Assembly (NCBI RefSeq): GCF_913773725.1
Contig: NZ_CAJYGK010000034.1
Coordinates: 1-64,000, forward strand
Direction: 5' to 3'
From: an uncultured Aquabacterium sp.
GTDB taxonomy: Bacteria; Pseudomonadota; Gammaproteobacteria; Burkholderiales; Burkholderiaceae_C
Length of the DNA stretch: 64,000 nucleotides
In this document: piece by piece, positions 53,853 to 62,178 of the stretch
Position numbering within the stretch: position 1 is the first letter of the stretch
How the letters are laid out: each line of letters starts with the position of its first letter
Made by a program: the position numbers and the translations under genes
Notes under the pieces: model-generated
Told to the model about the DNA's origin: nothing
The model's database searches: none
What the model saw: only the letters and a program-made list of their open reading frames with translations

Positions 53853-54890
53853 TCACTGACCGTCCTTGATCAGCCGACCGGAGGCCGCCTGCACCGGCCG
53901 GGCGTTCATCGGGTAGAGCCGGCTGAAGACCTGCACCTGCTCGCGCGACACCCCGGCGGGCTGCTTCATCACCAGCCACAACACCCCTTCCGAGCAGGGC
54001 GGCGTGGTGAGCGACCCCATGTACGTGTAGTACTGCCGGGCCTCGGGCAGCAGGCGGTTCAGATCGATGGGCTGCATGGCGGCCTGCTCCAGGCTTTTCT
54101 CCAGCGGCAGGTTGTTCCACACCTGCTGCACCACCGGATTGGCCGGGCCCGCATTCAACAGCACGGCCACCACGGCCAACCGGCCCTCCGGGTCCTTGTG
54201 GACGAGGTGAGCGCTCATGTCGAACTGCCGGCCGTTGATGCGCTCTTCGCTGGGCCGATGAAAGTGAAACTGCACCAGCTCGTAGCGCCGGCCACTCACG
54301 GTGATGCCGTTGCCGGCATCGACGTTCACCTGCACCGTGTGGCCGTTGTCGATCACGCGGAAGGCCGTCGGCCGGTAGTCGAAGGCAATCGGGTCCAGCT
54401 CGACGGGGATGCCGTCCCGGATGTCGATCGGGCTCTGGCGCTTGCCCAGCATGCACTGGCGGAACTCGGGCTTGAGCTGCCCCCAGTTTTCGGGGCCGGT
54501 GGCCCCGCTGTAGGCCCAATGCACCTCGTGTCCGTGCGGGTCCAGCGCCGCCCCACCGGACGCGGCATGGCCGGCGGGCACGGCGGCGGTGGCGCCAGCG
54601 GCGGGCTTGCTCGCGCGGGGGCCGCGGCTCTGCACGCGGACCACCGCGGGCGCCTCGCGGCGTGCCCGCACCTCCGAGATTTTCTGGTCGATCATGTCCC
54701 GCAATTCAGTCATCGAGACATTGCTGCTGGCCGCGGCCTCGGGTCGGGACGCGGCGTCGGCCTTGGCTTCTCCATGGGCGCTGCCGGCCGCATGGGCGTC
54801 GGCCGCATAGGAGAGGCCGACAGACAAGGTCAGCAGGCTGACGTAGTGTTTGACGCGCTGGAGCGCAGGGCGGGCATCGGATGCGGGCAT
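53853..54890 (-). CDS. Periplasmic alpha-carbonic anhydrase with extended N-terminus
   Basis: 345 residues from ATG 54890 (MPASDARPALQRVKHYVSLLTLSVGLSYAADAHA is the signal peptide). Residues ~35-115 are Ala/Arg-rich with a short helix (MTELRDMIDQKISEVRARR). The catalytic domain has HWAYSG, LGKRQSPIDIRDG, zinc His in ELVQFHFHRPSEE and MSAHLVHKD, and GSLTTPPCSEGVLW. It interconverts CO2 and bicarbonate in the periplasm. rnpB ends 107 bases upstream. Confidence 0.92.
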   Translation of the reverse strand: MPASDARPALQRVKHYVSLLTLSVGLSYAADAHAAGSAHGEAKADAASRPEAAASSNVSMTELRDMIDQKISEVRARREAPAVVRVQSRGPRASKPAAGATAAVPAGHAASGGAALDPHGHEVHWAYSGATGPENWGQLKPEFRQCMLGKRQSPIDIRDGIPVELDPIAFDYRPTAFRVIDNGHTVQVNVDAGNGITVSGRRYELVQFHFHRPSEERINGRQFDMSAHLVHKDPEGRLAVVAVLLNAGPANPVVQQVWNNLPLEKSLEQAAMQPIDLNRLLPEARQYYTYMGSLTTPPCSEGVLWLVMKQPAGVSREQVQVFSRLYPMNARPVQAASGRLIKDGQ

Positions 54891-54963
54891 GGCGGGGACG
54901 CAAGAAGGGTCTCCCCAGGTTGTCGGACAGCCCGCCGGCAACTTGAATCCCGCAGTGCGACAA

Positions 54964-54978
54964 GGCGCCCCTGGCGCC
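54964..54978 (-). terminator. Hairpin after rnpB (weak terminator)
   Basis: GGCGCC-AGG-GGCGCC followed by TTG lies ~20 bases after the mature rnpB 3' end. The U-run is poor. Confidence 0.35.
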
Positions 54979-54996
54979 CCGCATCGTGAAATAAGT

Positions 54997-55322
54997 GTGA
55001 AGTCGGCCGATAGGCCGGATTCTGTGCAGTCCCGTGTCTCGCGACGCTGGACCGTGACCGCCATTCCTCTGGGCCGCCTGTCGCCAGAGCGGCTCGGTGC
55101 CACCTACCCGCACACTCCCCGGGCCAGGTCGTCGTGTGCCTATTTGGTGTTGCTGCGCGTAGAGATTGCCCGTTTCACCCGAACTGAATCGGCTCGTCTC
55201 TGTTGCTCTGATCCTCACCTCGCGGTGGAGAGGTGTTACCTCCTACGCTGCCCTGTGCAGTCCGGACCTTCCTCCAGTGCGCCCTTTCGGGCCTTGCACC
55301 AGCGGCGGTCTGGCCGACTTCA
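54997..55322 (-). ncRNA. rnpB: RNase P RNA (class A)
   Basis: Minus strand, ~326 nt. Starts GAAGTCGGCCAGACCGCCGC and ends AATCCGGCCTATCGGCCGACTTCAC, which closes P1. Conserved cores: GGAGGAAGGTCCGGACTGCACAGGGCAG (CRI/P4), GAGCAACAGAGACGAGC, GGTGAAACGGGC, CAACACCAAATAG and GGGTAGGTGGC-type elements. Compared with E. coli, the P4 A67 and U360 are G and C here, a compensatory pair. It is the catalytic RNA that trims tRNA 5' ends. Ends are approximate. Confidence 0.95.
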
Positions 55323-55329
55323 CCCGCGC

Positions 55330-55357
55330 ATTATCGCCGCAGTCCGTGGCGCTGCAA
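55330..55357 (-). promoter_or_regulatory. rnpB promoter overlapping the bcr stop codon
   Basis: Minus strand: -35 TTGCAG (55352-55357), 16-base spacer, -10 GATAAT (55330-55335), predicted start at 55321/55322, exactly the RNase P RNA 5' end. The TAA stop of the MFS gene lies inside GATAAT. Confidence 0.8.
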
Positions 55358-56548
55358 GGCGCCCCAGGCAAAGAGGCCCACCAGCATCAGCAGCAACGAG
55401 GCCACGGCGAGGGCCACCGTGTCGTGCATGACCAGCGGCACCACCACACCGGCCACCACGCCGTTGGACAACGCCCCCACAAAGGCCTGCATCGAGGCCG
55501 CCATGCCCCGGCGATCCGGGTAGAGATCCAGCACCATCAGCGTGACAACCGGCGTCATCATCGCCCAACCGAGCGCATATAGCCCGATCGGGATCAGCGA
55601 CCAGCTCACGTGCGCCGCCCACAGCACATTGGCCACCAGGTTGAGCACCGACACCGTCAGCATCACGCCCAGGCCGATGCGAATCTGGCGGTCGCGCTCG
55701 ATGCGCCCGGCCAGCCGCCCGCTGATCCACGCGCCGCCCATGATGCCGCTGATGGTGCACAGAAAGAACCAGAAGAACTCGGTGGGCGCCAGCTTCAGGT
55801 GCTCGCCCAGAAACGCCGGCGCAGCCAGCACATAGAGGAACATGCCGTTGAACGGCACCCCGCTGGCCAGCGCCAGCAACAGGAAACGCGGGCTCGTGCC
55901 GATGGCCACATAGCCCCGCATCAGGTTGCCCAGCACGAAAGGCTGCCGGTGCGCGGAGTGGAGCGACTCGGGCAACAGCCGCCAGTTGGCCACCCACAGC
56001 ACGACGCCCACGCCCGTCAGGAACCAGAACACCGCGTGCCAGCCCAGGTGGGCGAACAGAAAGCCGCCGATCACCGGGGCGATGGCCGGCGCGATGCCGA
56101 AGAACAGCGTCACCTGCGACATCACCCGCTGCGCGTCGGCCGGCGGAAACAGATCGCGGATGACGGCACGCGACACCACGATGCCCGCGCCAGTGGACAG
56201 CCCCTGCAGGGCGCGGAAGAACACCAGCTGCCCGATGCTCGTCGACAGCGCGCACCCGGCCGAAGCGAGCGTGAACACCGCAATGCCGGTCAGCACGACC
56301 GGCCGGCGGCCCAGGCTGTCGGACAGCGAGCCGTGGAACAGGCTCATGAAGGCGAAGGCGAACAGGTAGGCGGACAGCGTCTGCTGGATCTGCACCGGCG
56401 TGGCCTGCAGGTCGGCCGCGATGCCGGAAAACGCCGGCAGGTAGGTGTCGACCGCGAACGGGCCCAGCATGCCGAGCGCAGCCAGCAGCACCGACAGCAG
56501 CCACATCGGGGCCCGCCACAGGGCCCGGGCATCGGGGTGCATGCTCAC
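55331..56548 (-). CDS. Bcr/CflA-family MFS drug efflux transporter
   Basis: 405 residues with 12 transmembrane helices. Motifs: LGPFAVDTYLPAFSGIAADLQATPVQIQQTLSAYLFAFAFM in outline, the MFS loop GSLSDSLGRRPVVLTG, and ALQGLSTGAGIVVSRAVIRDLF. Exports bicyclomycin, chloramphenicol or sulfonamides in known members. GTG 56548 overlaps the dsbD stop (GTGA); ATG 56542 is an alternative. Its 3' end carries the rnpB promoter, which should constrain codon choice there. Confidence 0.9.
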   Translation of the reverse strand: MSMHPDARALWRAPMWLLSVLLAALGMLGPFAVDTYLPAFSGIAADLQATPVQIQQTLSAYLFAFAFMSLFHGSLSDSLGRRPVVLTGIAVFTLASAGCALSTSIGQLVFFRALQGLSTGAGIVVSRAVIRDLFPPADAQRVMSQVTLFFGIAPAIAPVIGGFLFAHLGWHAVFWFLTGVGVVLWVANWRLLPESLHSAHRQPFVLGNLMRGYVAIGTSPRFLLLALASGVPFNGMFLYVLAAPAFLGEHLKLAPTEFFWFFLCTISGIMGGAWISGRLAGRIERDRQIRIGLGVMLTVSVLNLVANVLWAAHVSWSLIPIGLYALGWAMMTPVVTLMVLDLYPDRRGMAASMQAFVGALSNGVVAGVVVPLVMHDTVALAVASLLLMLVGLFAWGALQRHGLRR

Positions 56549-58287
56549 AATCCGGCCTGCTGCAGGGCCACGGCGAACACGTCCGGCTTCTGGAAGCCGA
56601 CGACCCGTGCGGCCGGCACCGGCTGCCCCTGCGCGTTCCAGAACAGGATGCCCGGCGGCCCGAACAGCTGGAAGCGGGCCAGCAGGGCGCGGTCATCGTC
56701 GTTGTTGGCCGTCACATCGGCCTGCAGCAACACGGCACGCTCCAGGCGCGGTCGCACGCCGGGATCGCGGAAGGTCAGCTGCTCCATTTCGATGCACGAC
56801 ACGCACCAGTCGGCGTAGAAGTCCAGCATCACCGGCCGCCCCTCGGCGGCGGCGCGGGCCAGAGCGGCATCCAGCTCGGCCACGGTGCGCACCCGCTCGA
56901 AGGGCAGCACGCTGCGGTGCGCCCCGGCAGCGGCCTGCTGGCCCATGACCTGCGCCACCAGCACCGGCCAGGCCGGGCGCGTGATCCACGCCGCCATCAC
57001 CAGCATCAGCACACCGAACAGCGCCTTGACCGCCTTCATCCAGGGCCCCGTGCGCGGCAGCAGCGTACCCGCCGACAACCCGACCAGCAGCAGCGGCACG
57101 CTCATGCCCCAGGCCATGGCGTACAGTGCGCCGCCGCCCAGCCACACGTCGCGCGTCTGGCTGATGTAGAGCAGCGCCCCGGCCAGCGGCGCCGACACGC
57201 AGGGGCTCACGATCAACGCCGAGACCACACCCATGGCGAACACGCTGATGAAGCGCCCGCCGGGCAGCCGGCTCGATCCCTCGCCGAGCCAGCTCTGCAC
57301 CGCCGCGGGCAGGCGCAGCTCGTACAGGCCGAACATCGACAGCGCCAGCAGCACCATCAGCGCGCCGAAGCCCAGCACCACCCAAGGATGCTGAAGATAG
57401 GCCGCGAGGCCCTGGCCCAGCAGCCCGGCGGCCACCCCCAGCGCCGTGTAGACCAGCGCCATGCCTTGCGAATAGCTGAGCGCCAGGGCAAAGCCCCGAC
57501 CGCGGCTGACCTGCCCCTTCTGCCCGACGATGATGGACGACAGGATGGGCACCATGGGCAACACGCAGGGGGTGAGCGACAGCAGCACCCCCGCCAGCAG
57601 GAACACCGGCACGATGGTCAGCAGGCTGCCCGAAGCCAGCGCGCGGCTGACCTGGTCGCCGCCCTCGGCCGCGGCCGCGGGCACGGTCGGCGTCGCGGGC
57701 AGCGGGGGCCGCTCGACGCTGGCTGAGCCCAGCAGGCGCGCGCCGGGGGGGGCCAGGGCCACCGTCCCGCCGGCGGGGCGCACACCCCGCAGTTCGCCCC
57801 GCTCGTCCACCTGCAGTTCGTAACGCCGCGTCTGCGGCGGGTAGCAGAGGCCGGCATCCGCACAGCCCTGGTAGACGATGGTCAGCAGCGGCTCACCGCG
57901 CAGCCCCTGGGGCAGCACCACCTCGCCCGAAACATTGCCGTGGTAGACCTCCATCACCTTGTCGAAGGTCGGGTCGTGCTTGGCCTGCCCTTGGGGCAGC
58001 CGCCAGCTCAGCACAGCCGGCGCCGCGCGTTCACCGCCCTGCAGGCGGGCTTCGAAGCGTTCCTTGTACAGGTAGACGCCCGGCGCCTGGCCCACGTCGA
58101 CGCGCACGGCCTGGGGGCCCGCCACGCCCACGCTCACCCGGAAAGCCTGGTCGGCAGGCAGGAAATCCTCGGCCTGCGCCCGCCAGGGCCACAGGGCGAC
58201 CATGATCAGGAGCAGGCACGGCAGCCAGAGCCCCCCCGTTCGCGCGCCGGGCCGACCACCCAGCGACCACATCAGTGATTGCAACAT
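56545..58287 (-). CDS. dsbD: Thiol:disulfide interchange protein DsbD
   Basis: About 580 residues from ATG 58287 (other ATGs at 58296 and 58338). Order: signal peptide; DsbD-alpha domain with the Cys pair in [19 protein letters not shown]; eight transmembrane helices with Cys in [12 protein letters not shown] and [16 protein letters not shown]-terminal thioredoxin domain with [13 protein letters not shown]. It carries electrons from cytosolic thioredoxin to periplasmic DsbC/CcmG. All six redox cysteines are present. Coupled to the MFS gene downstream; divergent to cysK. Confidence 0.94.
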   Translation of the reverse strand: MLQSLMWSLGGRPGARTGGLWLPCLLLIMVALWPWRAQAEDFLPADQAFRVSVGVAGPQAVRVDVGQAPGVYLYKERFEARLQGGERAAPAVLSWRLPQGQAKHDPTFDKVMEVYHGNVSGEVVLPQGLRGEPLLTIVYQGCADAGLCYPPQTRRYELQVDERGELRGVRPAGGTVALAPPGARLLGSASVERPPLPATPTVPAAAAEGGDQVSRALASGSLLTIVPVFLLAGVLLSLTPCVLPMVPILSSIIVGQKGQVSRGRGFALALSYSQGMALVYTALGVAAGLLGQGLAAYLQHPWVVLGFGALMVLLALSMFGLYELRLPAAVQSWLGEGSSRLPGGRFISVFAMGVVSALIVSPCVSAPLAGALLYISQTRDVWLGGGALYAMAWGMSVPLLLVGLSAGTLLPRTGPWMKAVKALFGVLMLVMAAWITRPAWPVLVAQVMGQQAAAGAHRSVLPFERVRTVAELDAALARAAAEGRPVMLDFYADWCVSCIEMEQLTFRDPGVRPRLERAVLLQADVTANNDDDRALLARFQLFGPPGILFWNAQGQPVPAARVVGFQKPDVFAVALQQAGL

Positions 58288-58368
58288 GGCCCGCATTCTG
58301 CCCGCCCGGCGTCGTATGCTCTTGGTCGCTTTGTGCATAAGGTCTTTGTGACCGCGGAGAGAACCACC

Positions 58369-59286
58369 ATGAAAGCCTCATCCATCCTCGACACCATCGG
58401 CCGCACGCCCCATATCCGCATGAACCGCCTGTTCGGCACGGCGCCCGAGGTGTGGATCAAGGCCGAGCGCGCCAACCCGGGCGGCTCGATCAAGGACCGC
58501 ATTGCCCTGGCCATGGTGGAAGACGCCGAGCGCAGCGGCGCACTGCAGCCCGGCGGCACCATCGTCGAGCCGACCTCCGGCAACACGGGCATCGGCCTGG
58601 CCATGGTGGCCGCGGTCAAGGGCTACCGCCTGATCCTGGTCATGCCGGACAGCATGTCCATCGAACGTCGCCGCCTGATGCTGGCCTATGGCGCGCAGTT
58701 CGACCTGACCCCGCGCGAAAAAGGCATGAAGGGCGCGATCGAGCGCGCCAAGGAACTGGTCGCCTCCACACCCGGCGCCTGGATGCCGCAGCAGTTCGAG
58801 AACCCGGCCAACATCGCCGTGCACGAACGCACCACCGCCCAGGAGATCCTGGCCGACTTCCCCGAGGGCCTGGACGCGCTGATCACCGGCGTGGGCACCG
58901 GTGGCCACCTGACGGGCTGCGCCAAGATCCTCAAGGCCGCCTGGCCGAAGCTCAAGGTGTTCGCGGTCGAGCCCAAGGCCTCGCCCGTGATCTCGGGCGG
59001 CAGCCCGGCACCGCACCCCATCCAGGGCATCGGCGCCGGTTTCGTCCCGGTCAACCTGCACACCGACCTGCTCGACGGCGTGATCCAGGTCGATGCCGAA
59101 GACGCCCGTGAGTACGGCCGCCGTGCGGCGCGCGAAGAGGGCATGCTGGTCGGCATCTCGTCGGGGGCCACGCTGGCGGCGATCGCGCAGAAGCTGCCCG
59201 AGTTGCCGGAAGGCGCCCGCGTGCTCGGCTTCTGCTACGACACGGGCGAACGCTACCTGTCGGTCGAGGGCTTCCTGCCCGCCTGA
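58369..59286 (+). CDS. cysK: Cysteine synthase A (O-acetylserine sulfhydrylase)
   Basis: 305 residues from ATG 58369 ([22 protein letters not shown]); the track start is 30 codons early. PLP enzyme: Lys in [15 protein letters not shown], substrate loop [16 protein letters not shown], phosphate-binding [10 protein letters not shown], and [10 protein letters not shown]. It makes cysteine from O-acetylserine and sulfide. The DTIGxTPHIRxNRLF start is typical of betaproteobacterial CysK rather than CysM. Confidence 0.93.
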   Translation: MKASSILDTIGRTPHIRMNRLFGTAPEVWIKAERANPGGSIKDRIALAMVEDAERSGALQPGGTIVEPTSGNTGIGLAMVAAVKGYRLILVMPDSMSIERRRLMLAYGAQFDLTPREKGMKGAIERAKELVASTPGAWMPQQFENPANIAVHERTTAQEILADFPEGLDALITGVGTGGHLTGCAKILKAAWPKLKVFAVEPKASPVISGGSPAPHPIQGIGAGFVPVNLHTDLLDGVIQVDAEDAREYGRRAAREEGMLVGISSGATLAAIAQKLPELPEGARVLGFCYDTGERYLSVEGFLPA

Positions 59287-59331
59287 CATCCGCCTCTGCA
59301 GCCTTTCCGGGCCCCCGCGCCCGGCTACGCC

Positions 59332-60141
59332 ATGCCCAGACGCTTCGGCCGCTTCGACGCGGCCCATTCTCCGTGGCCGATGCTGATCGCCCTGATCGCC
59401 AGCGTGCCGGCCTTCTACGACTCGATGATGCCGACGCCGGCCACCTGGGCGACGTGGATGTACCTGCTCAGTGGCACGGTGGTGCTGGTGTCGGCGTGGC
59501 GGGTGCGGCGGGCGGTCCGCTTGCGGGGGACTGCGCCGGACGAGCACAGCAGTGTGTGGGGTCACCACCCCATGGAGTTGCGGCTCGACTGGTTTCTGGG
59601 CGGGGCCCTGTTGCTCAACGCCGTGCTGCCGCAGAGCAACGAGTCCGAGCCGGCGCTGATCTGGCGTCTGGCCATCGCGGTGCTGATGCTCTATCGGCTG
59701 CTGAAGATCAGCAAGCCGCTGTTCACCGAGACGGGGCTGGCGCGGCTGCTCGCCATGGGCGCCACCGTCATCGGCCTGTGCGGCATCGGCTTCTACTGGC
59801 TCGATCCGGGCGTCAGCTCCTTGCACGAAGGGCTGTGGCTGGCCTTCTCGACCGCCGCCACGGTGGGCTATGGCGACGTCGTGCCGACCAGCACGGCCTC
59901 GCGTGTGTTTTCGGTGTTCGTGGTGCTGCTGGGCTACGGCCTGCTGTCGCTGGTCACGGCCAGCATCGCCGCGATGTTCGTGGGCACGCAAGAACGCAAG
60001 GTCGAGCGCGACATCCTGCGCGACATGCACACGCAGATCCGCTCACTGCGCGAAGAAATCAGCGGCCTGCGCAACGAAGTCCATGCCCTGCGGGCAGAGC
60101 GGGCCGCCCGCACCCCACCCGGCCCGAACGAGGGCCCCTGA
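59332..60141 (+). CDS. Potassium channel-like protein with TVGYGD filter
   Basis: 269 residues. Several N-terminal hydrophobic helices (to ~140), then pore helix and selectivity filter LAFSTAATVGYGDVVPTS (~180) and the last helix FSVFVVLLGYGLLSLVTASIAAMFVG. A C-terminal coiled coil (ERKVERDILRDMHTQIRSLREEISGLRNEVHALRAER in outline) probably tetramerises it. There is no Arg-rich S4 of a classical voltage sensor and no RCK domain. Monocistronic after cysK. Confidence 0.9.
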   Translation: MPRRFGRFDAAHSPWPMLIALIASVPAFYDSMMPTPATWATWMYLLSGTVVLVSAWRVRRAVRLRGTAPDEHSSVWGHHPMELRLDWFLGGALLLNAVLPQSNESEPALIWRLAIAVLMLYRLLKISKPLFTETGLARLLAMGATVIGLCGIGFYWLDPGVSSLHEGLWLAFSTAATVGYGDVVPTSTASRVFSVFVVLLGYGLLSLVTASIAAMFVGTQERKVERDILRDMHTQIRSLREEISGLRNEVHALRAERAARTPPGPNEGP

Positions 60142-60176
60142 GCCCCCGGGGTACGCTGTCAGACACGAACGGAACG

Positions 60177-61220
60177 TCAGCGCAGACGCCAGCGCAGCGT
60201 CTCGCCGCCACGCAGCGGCTTGATGACCGCCTCGCCGAAGGGCAGGCTTTCCGGCACCACCCAGTCTTCTCGCGCCAGCGTGATGCGGTCGGTGTTGCGC
60301 GGCAGCCCGTAGTAATCCGGGCCGAAGAAGCTGGCAAAGCCCTCCAGCTTGTCGAGCGCACCGGCGGCTTCGAAGGCTTCCGCATACAGCTCGATGGCAC
60401 ACGGCGCGGTGTAGCAGCCGGCGCAGCCGGAGCTGTGCTCCTTCAGGTGCGAGGCGTGCGGCGCGCTGTCGGTGCCCAGGAAGAACTTGGGGCTGCCGCT
60501 CGTCGCGGCCTGCACCAGAGCCAGGCGGTGCTCTTCGCGCTTCAGGATGGGCAGGCAGTAGTAGTGCGGGCGCACGCCGCCCATGAAGATGGCGTTGCGG
60601 TTGTACAGCAGGTGCTGCGGGGTGATGGTGGCGCCCACGAAGCGGTCGGCCTCGGTCACGTACTGCGCGGCCTCCTTGGTCGTGATGTGCTCGAACACGA
60701 TCTTCAGCTCGGGGAAGTCACGGCGCAGCGGGATCAGCTTGTCGTCGATGAAGGCCTTCTCGCGGTCGAACACGTCGACCTCGCTGTCGGTCACCTCGCC
60801 GTGCACGCACAGCACCAGGCCCTCGCGCTGCATGGCTTCCAGCACCTTGTAGGTCGTGCGCAGGTCGGTCACGCCGGCATCGCTGTTGGTGGTGGCGCCG
60901 GCCGGGTAGAGCTTGAAGGCCACGGCGCCCATGGCCTTGGCGCGGGCCGCCTCGTCGGCCGGGGTGTTGTCCGTCAGGTAGAGCACCATCAGCGGCTCGA
61001 AGGCCACACCGGCCGGCACCGCCGCGCGGATGCGGTCGCGGTAGGCCACGGCCTGCTCGGCCGTCGTGATCGGCGGACGCAGGTTGGGCATGATGATGGC
61101 GCGGGCGAACTGCGCCGCCGTGGCCGGCACGACCGAAGCCATGGCCGCGCCATCGCGCACGTGCAGGTGCCAGTCGTCGGGGCGGGTCAGGGTCAGCGTG
61201 GCGGGCGCGGTGTCGGTCAT
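60177..61220 (-). CDS. pyrC: Dihydroorotase
   Basis: 347 residues from ATG 61220 ([23 protein letters not shown]); the track adds 45 residues across the promoter. Class II PyrC closing dihydroorotate in pyrimidine synthesis. Zinc ligands and motifs: DWHLHVRDG, carboxylated Lys in [33 protein letters not shown], and LGTDSAPH. Length equals E. coli PyrC (348). Confidence 0.96.
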   Translation of the reverse strand: MTDTAPATLTLTRPDDWHLHVRDGAAMASVVPATAAQFARAIIMPNLRPPITTAEQAVAYRDRIRAAVPAGVAFEPLMVLYLTDNTPADEAARAKAMGAVAFKLYPAGATTNSDAGVTDLRTTYKVLEAMQREGLVLCVHGEVTDSEVDVFDREKAFIDDKLIPLRRDFPELKIVFEHITTKEAAQYVTEADRFVGATITPQHLLYNRNAIFMGGVRPHYYCLPILKREEHRLALVQAATSGSPKFFLGTDSAPHASHLKEHSSGCAGCYTAPCAIELYAEAFEAAGALDKLEGFASFFGPDYYGLPRNTDRITLAREDWVVPESLPFGEAVIKPLRGGETLRWRLR

Positions 61221-61333
61221 GGCAGAGCGGGTACGGGTGTGGAATCGGCCGCTATTTTCGCACCGCCGCCGGCCCGCGCAGCCATTACGATGCTGGCCAG
61301 GCCGCCATCCGAGCGGCTGCATCAGGAAGGACC

Positions 61334-62164
61334 ATGACCTCGCTTTCTTCTCCATCCCGCGTGGGCCCGGTGCTCAAGGGCGCGCTGTACATCGGCGGCG
61401 CGCTCTTCGCGCTGTCTCTCCTCAACCCTGTGGTCGTCATCACCGCCGGCGAGCGCGGTGTCAAGACCACCTTCGGCAAGCCCGACGACGCCGTCTACGA
61501 GCCCGGCATCCACTTCAAGGTGCCGCTGGCGCAGTCCATGCATCTGATGGACGTGCGCATCCAGAAGGGCGAAGGTGAAGGCGACGCGGCCTCGCGCGAC
61601 CTGCAGTCGGTGCACACGCGCATCGCCATCAACTACCACCTCGACCCGCGCCGGGTGGTGGACGTGTTCCGCTCGATCGGGCCGAGCACCGACATCGCGG
61701 CCGACCGCATCATCATCCCGGCCGCGCAGGAGGCCGTGAAGGCCGTCACCGCGCGCTTCACGGCCGAGGAGCTGGTCACACGCCGCACCGAGGTGCGCGA
61801 TGCCATCGGCGGCCTGCTCAAGCAGAAGATGGAACGCCACGGCCTCGTCCTCGACGAATTCGCCATCGTGAACTTCGCGTTTTCGCGCTCGTTTGCCGAG
61901 GCCATCGAGGCCAAGGTCAAGGCCGAGCAGGAAAAGCTCAAGGCCGAACGCGACCTGCAGCGCATCGAGGTGGAAGCCAAGCAGAAGGTGGCCTCGGCCA
62001 AGGCCGAAGCCGATGCGCTGGCCCTGCAGCGTCAGCAGGTCACACGCGAGCTGCTGGAGTTGCGCAAGGTCGAGAACGAACGCGAGGCCATCCGCAAGTG
62101 GGACGGCAAGCTGCCCAACGTGACCGGGGGCACCGTGCCCTTCATCCAGGTCAAGCCCGACTGA
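61334..62164 (+). CDS. Prohibitin-like SPFH-domain membrane protein
   Basis: 276 residues. One N-terminal membrane helix ([24 protein letters not shown]) and an SPFH domain ([27 protein letters not shown] ... [39 protein letters not shown] in outline), followed by a long charged coiled coil ([33 protein letters not shown]). It resembles prohibitin/HflK-like scaffolds that assemble membrane rings and control proteases such as FtsH. No NfeD or hfl partner is next to it. Confidence 0.9.
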   Translation: MTSLSSPSRVGPVLKGALYIGGALFALSLLNPVVVITAGERGVKTTFGKPDDAVYEPGIHFKVPLAQSMHLMDVRIQKGEGEGDAASRDLQSVHTRIAINYHLDPRRVVDVFRSIGPSTDIAADRIIIPAAQEAVKAVTARFTAEELVTRRTEVRDAIGGLLKQKMERHGLVLDEFAIVNFAFSRSFAEAIEAKVKAEQEKLKAERDLQRIEVEAKQKVASAKAEADALALQRQQVTRELLELRKVENEREAIRKWDGKLPNVTGGTVPFIQVKPD

Positions 62165-62178
62165 CAGCCCCGACCGCG

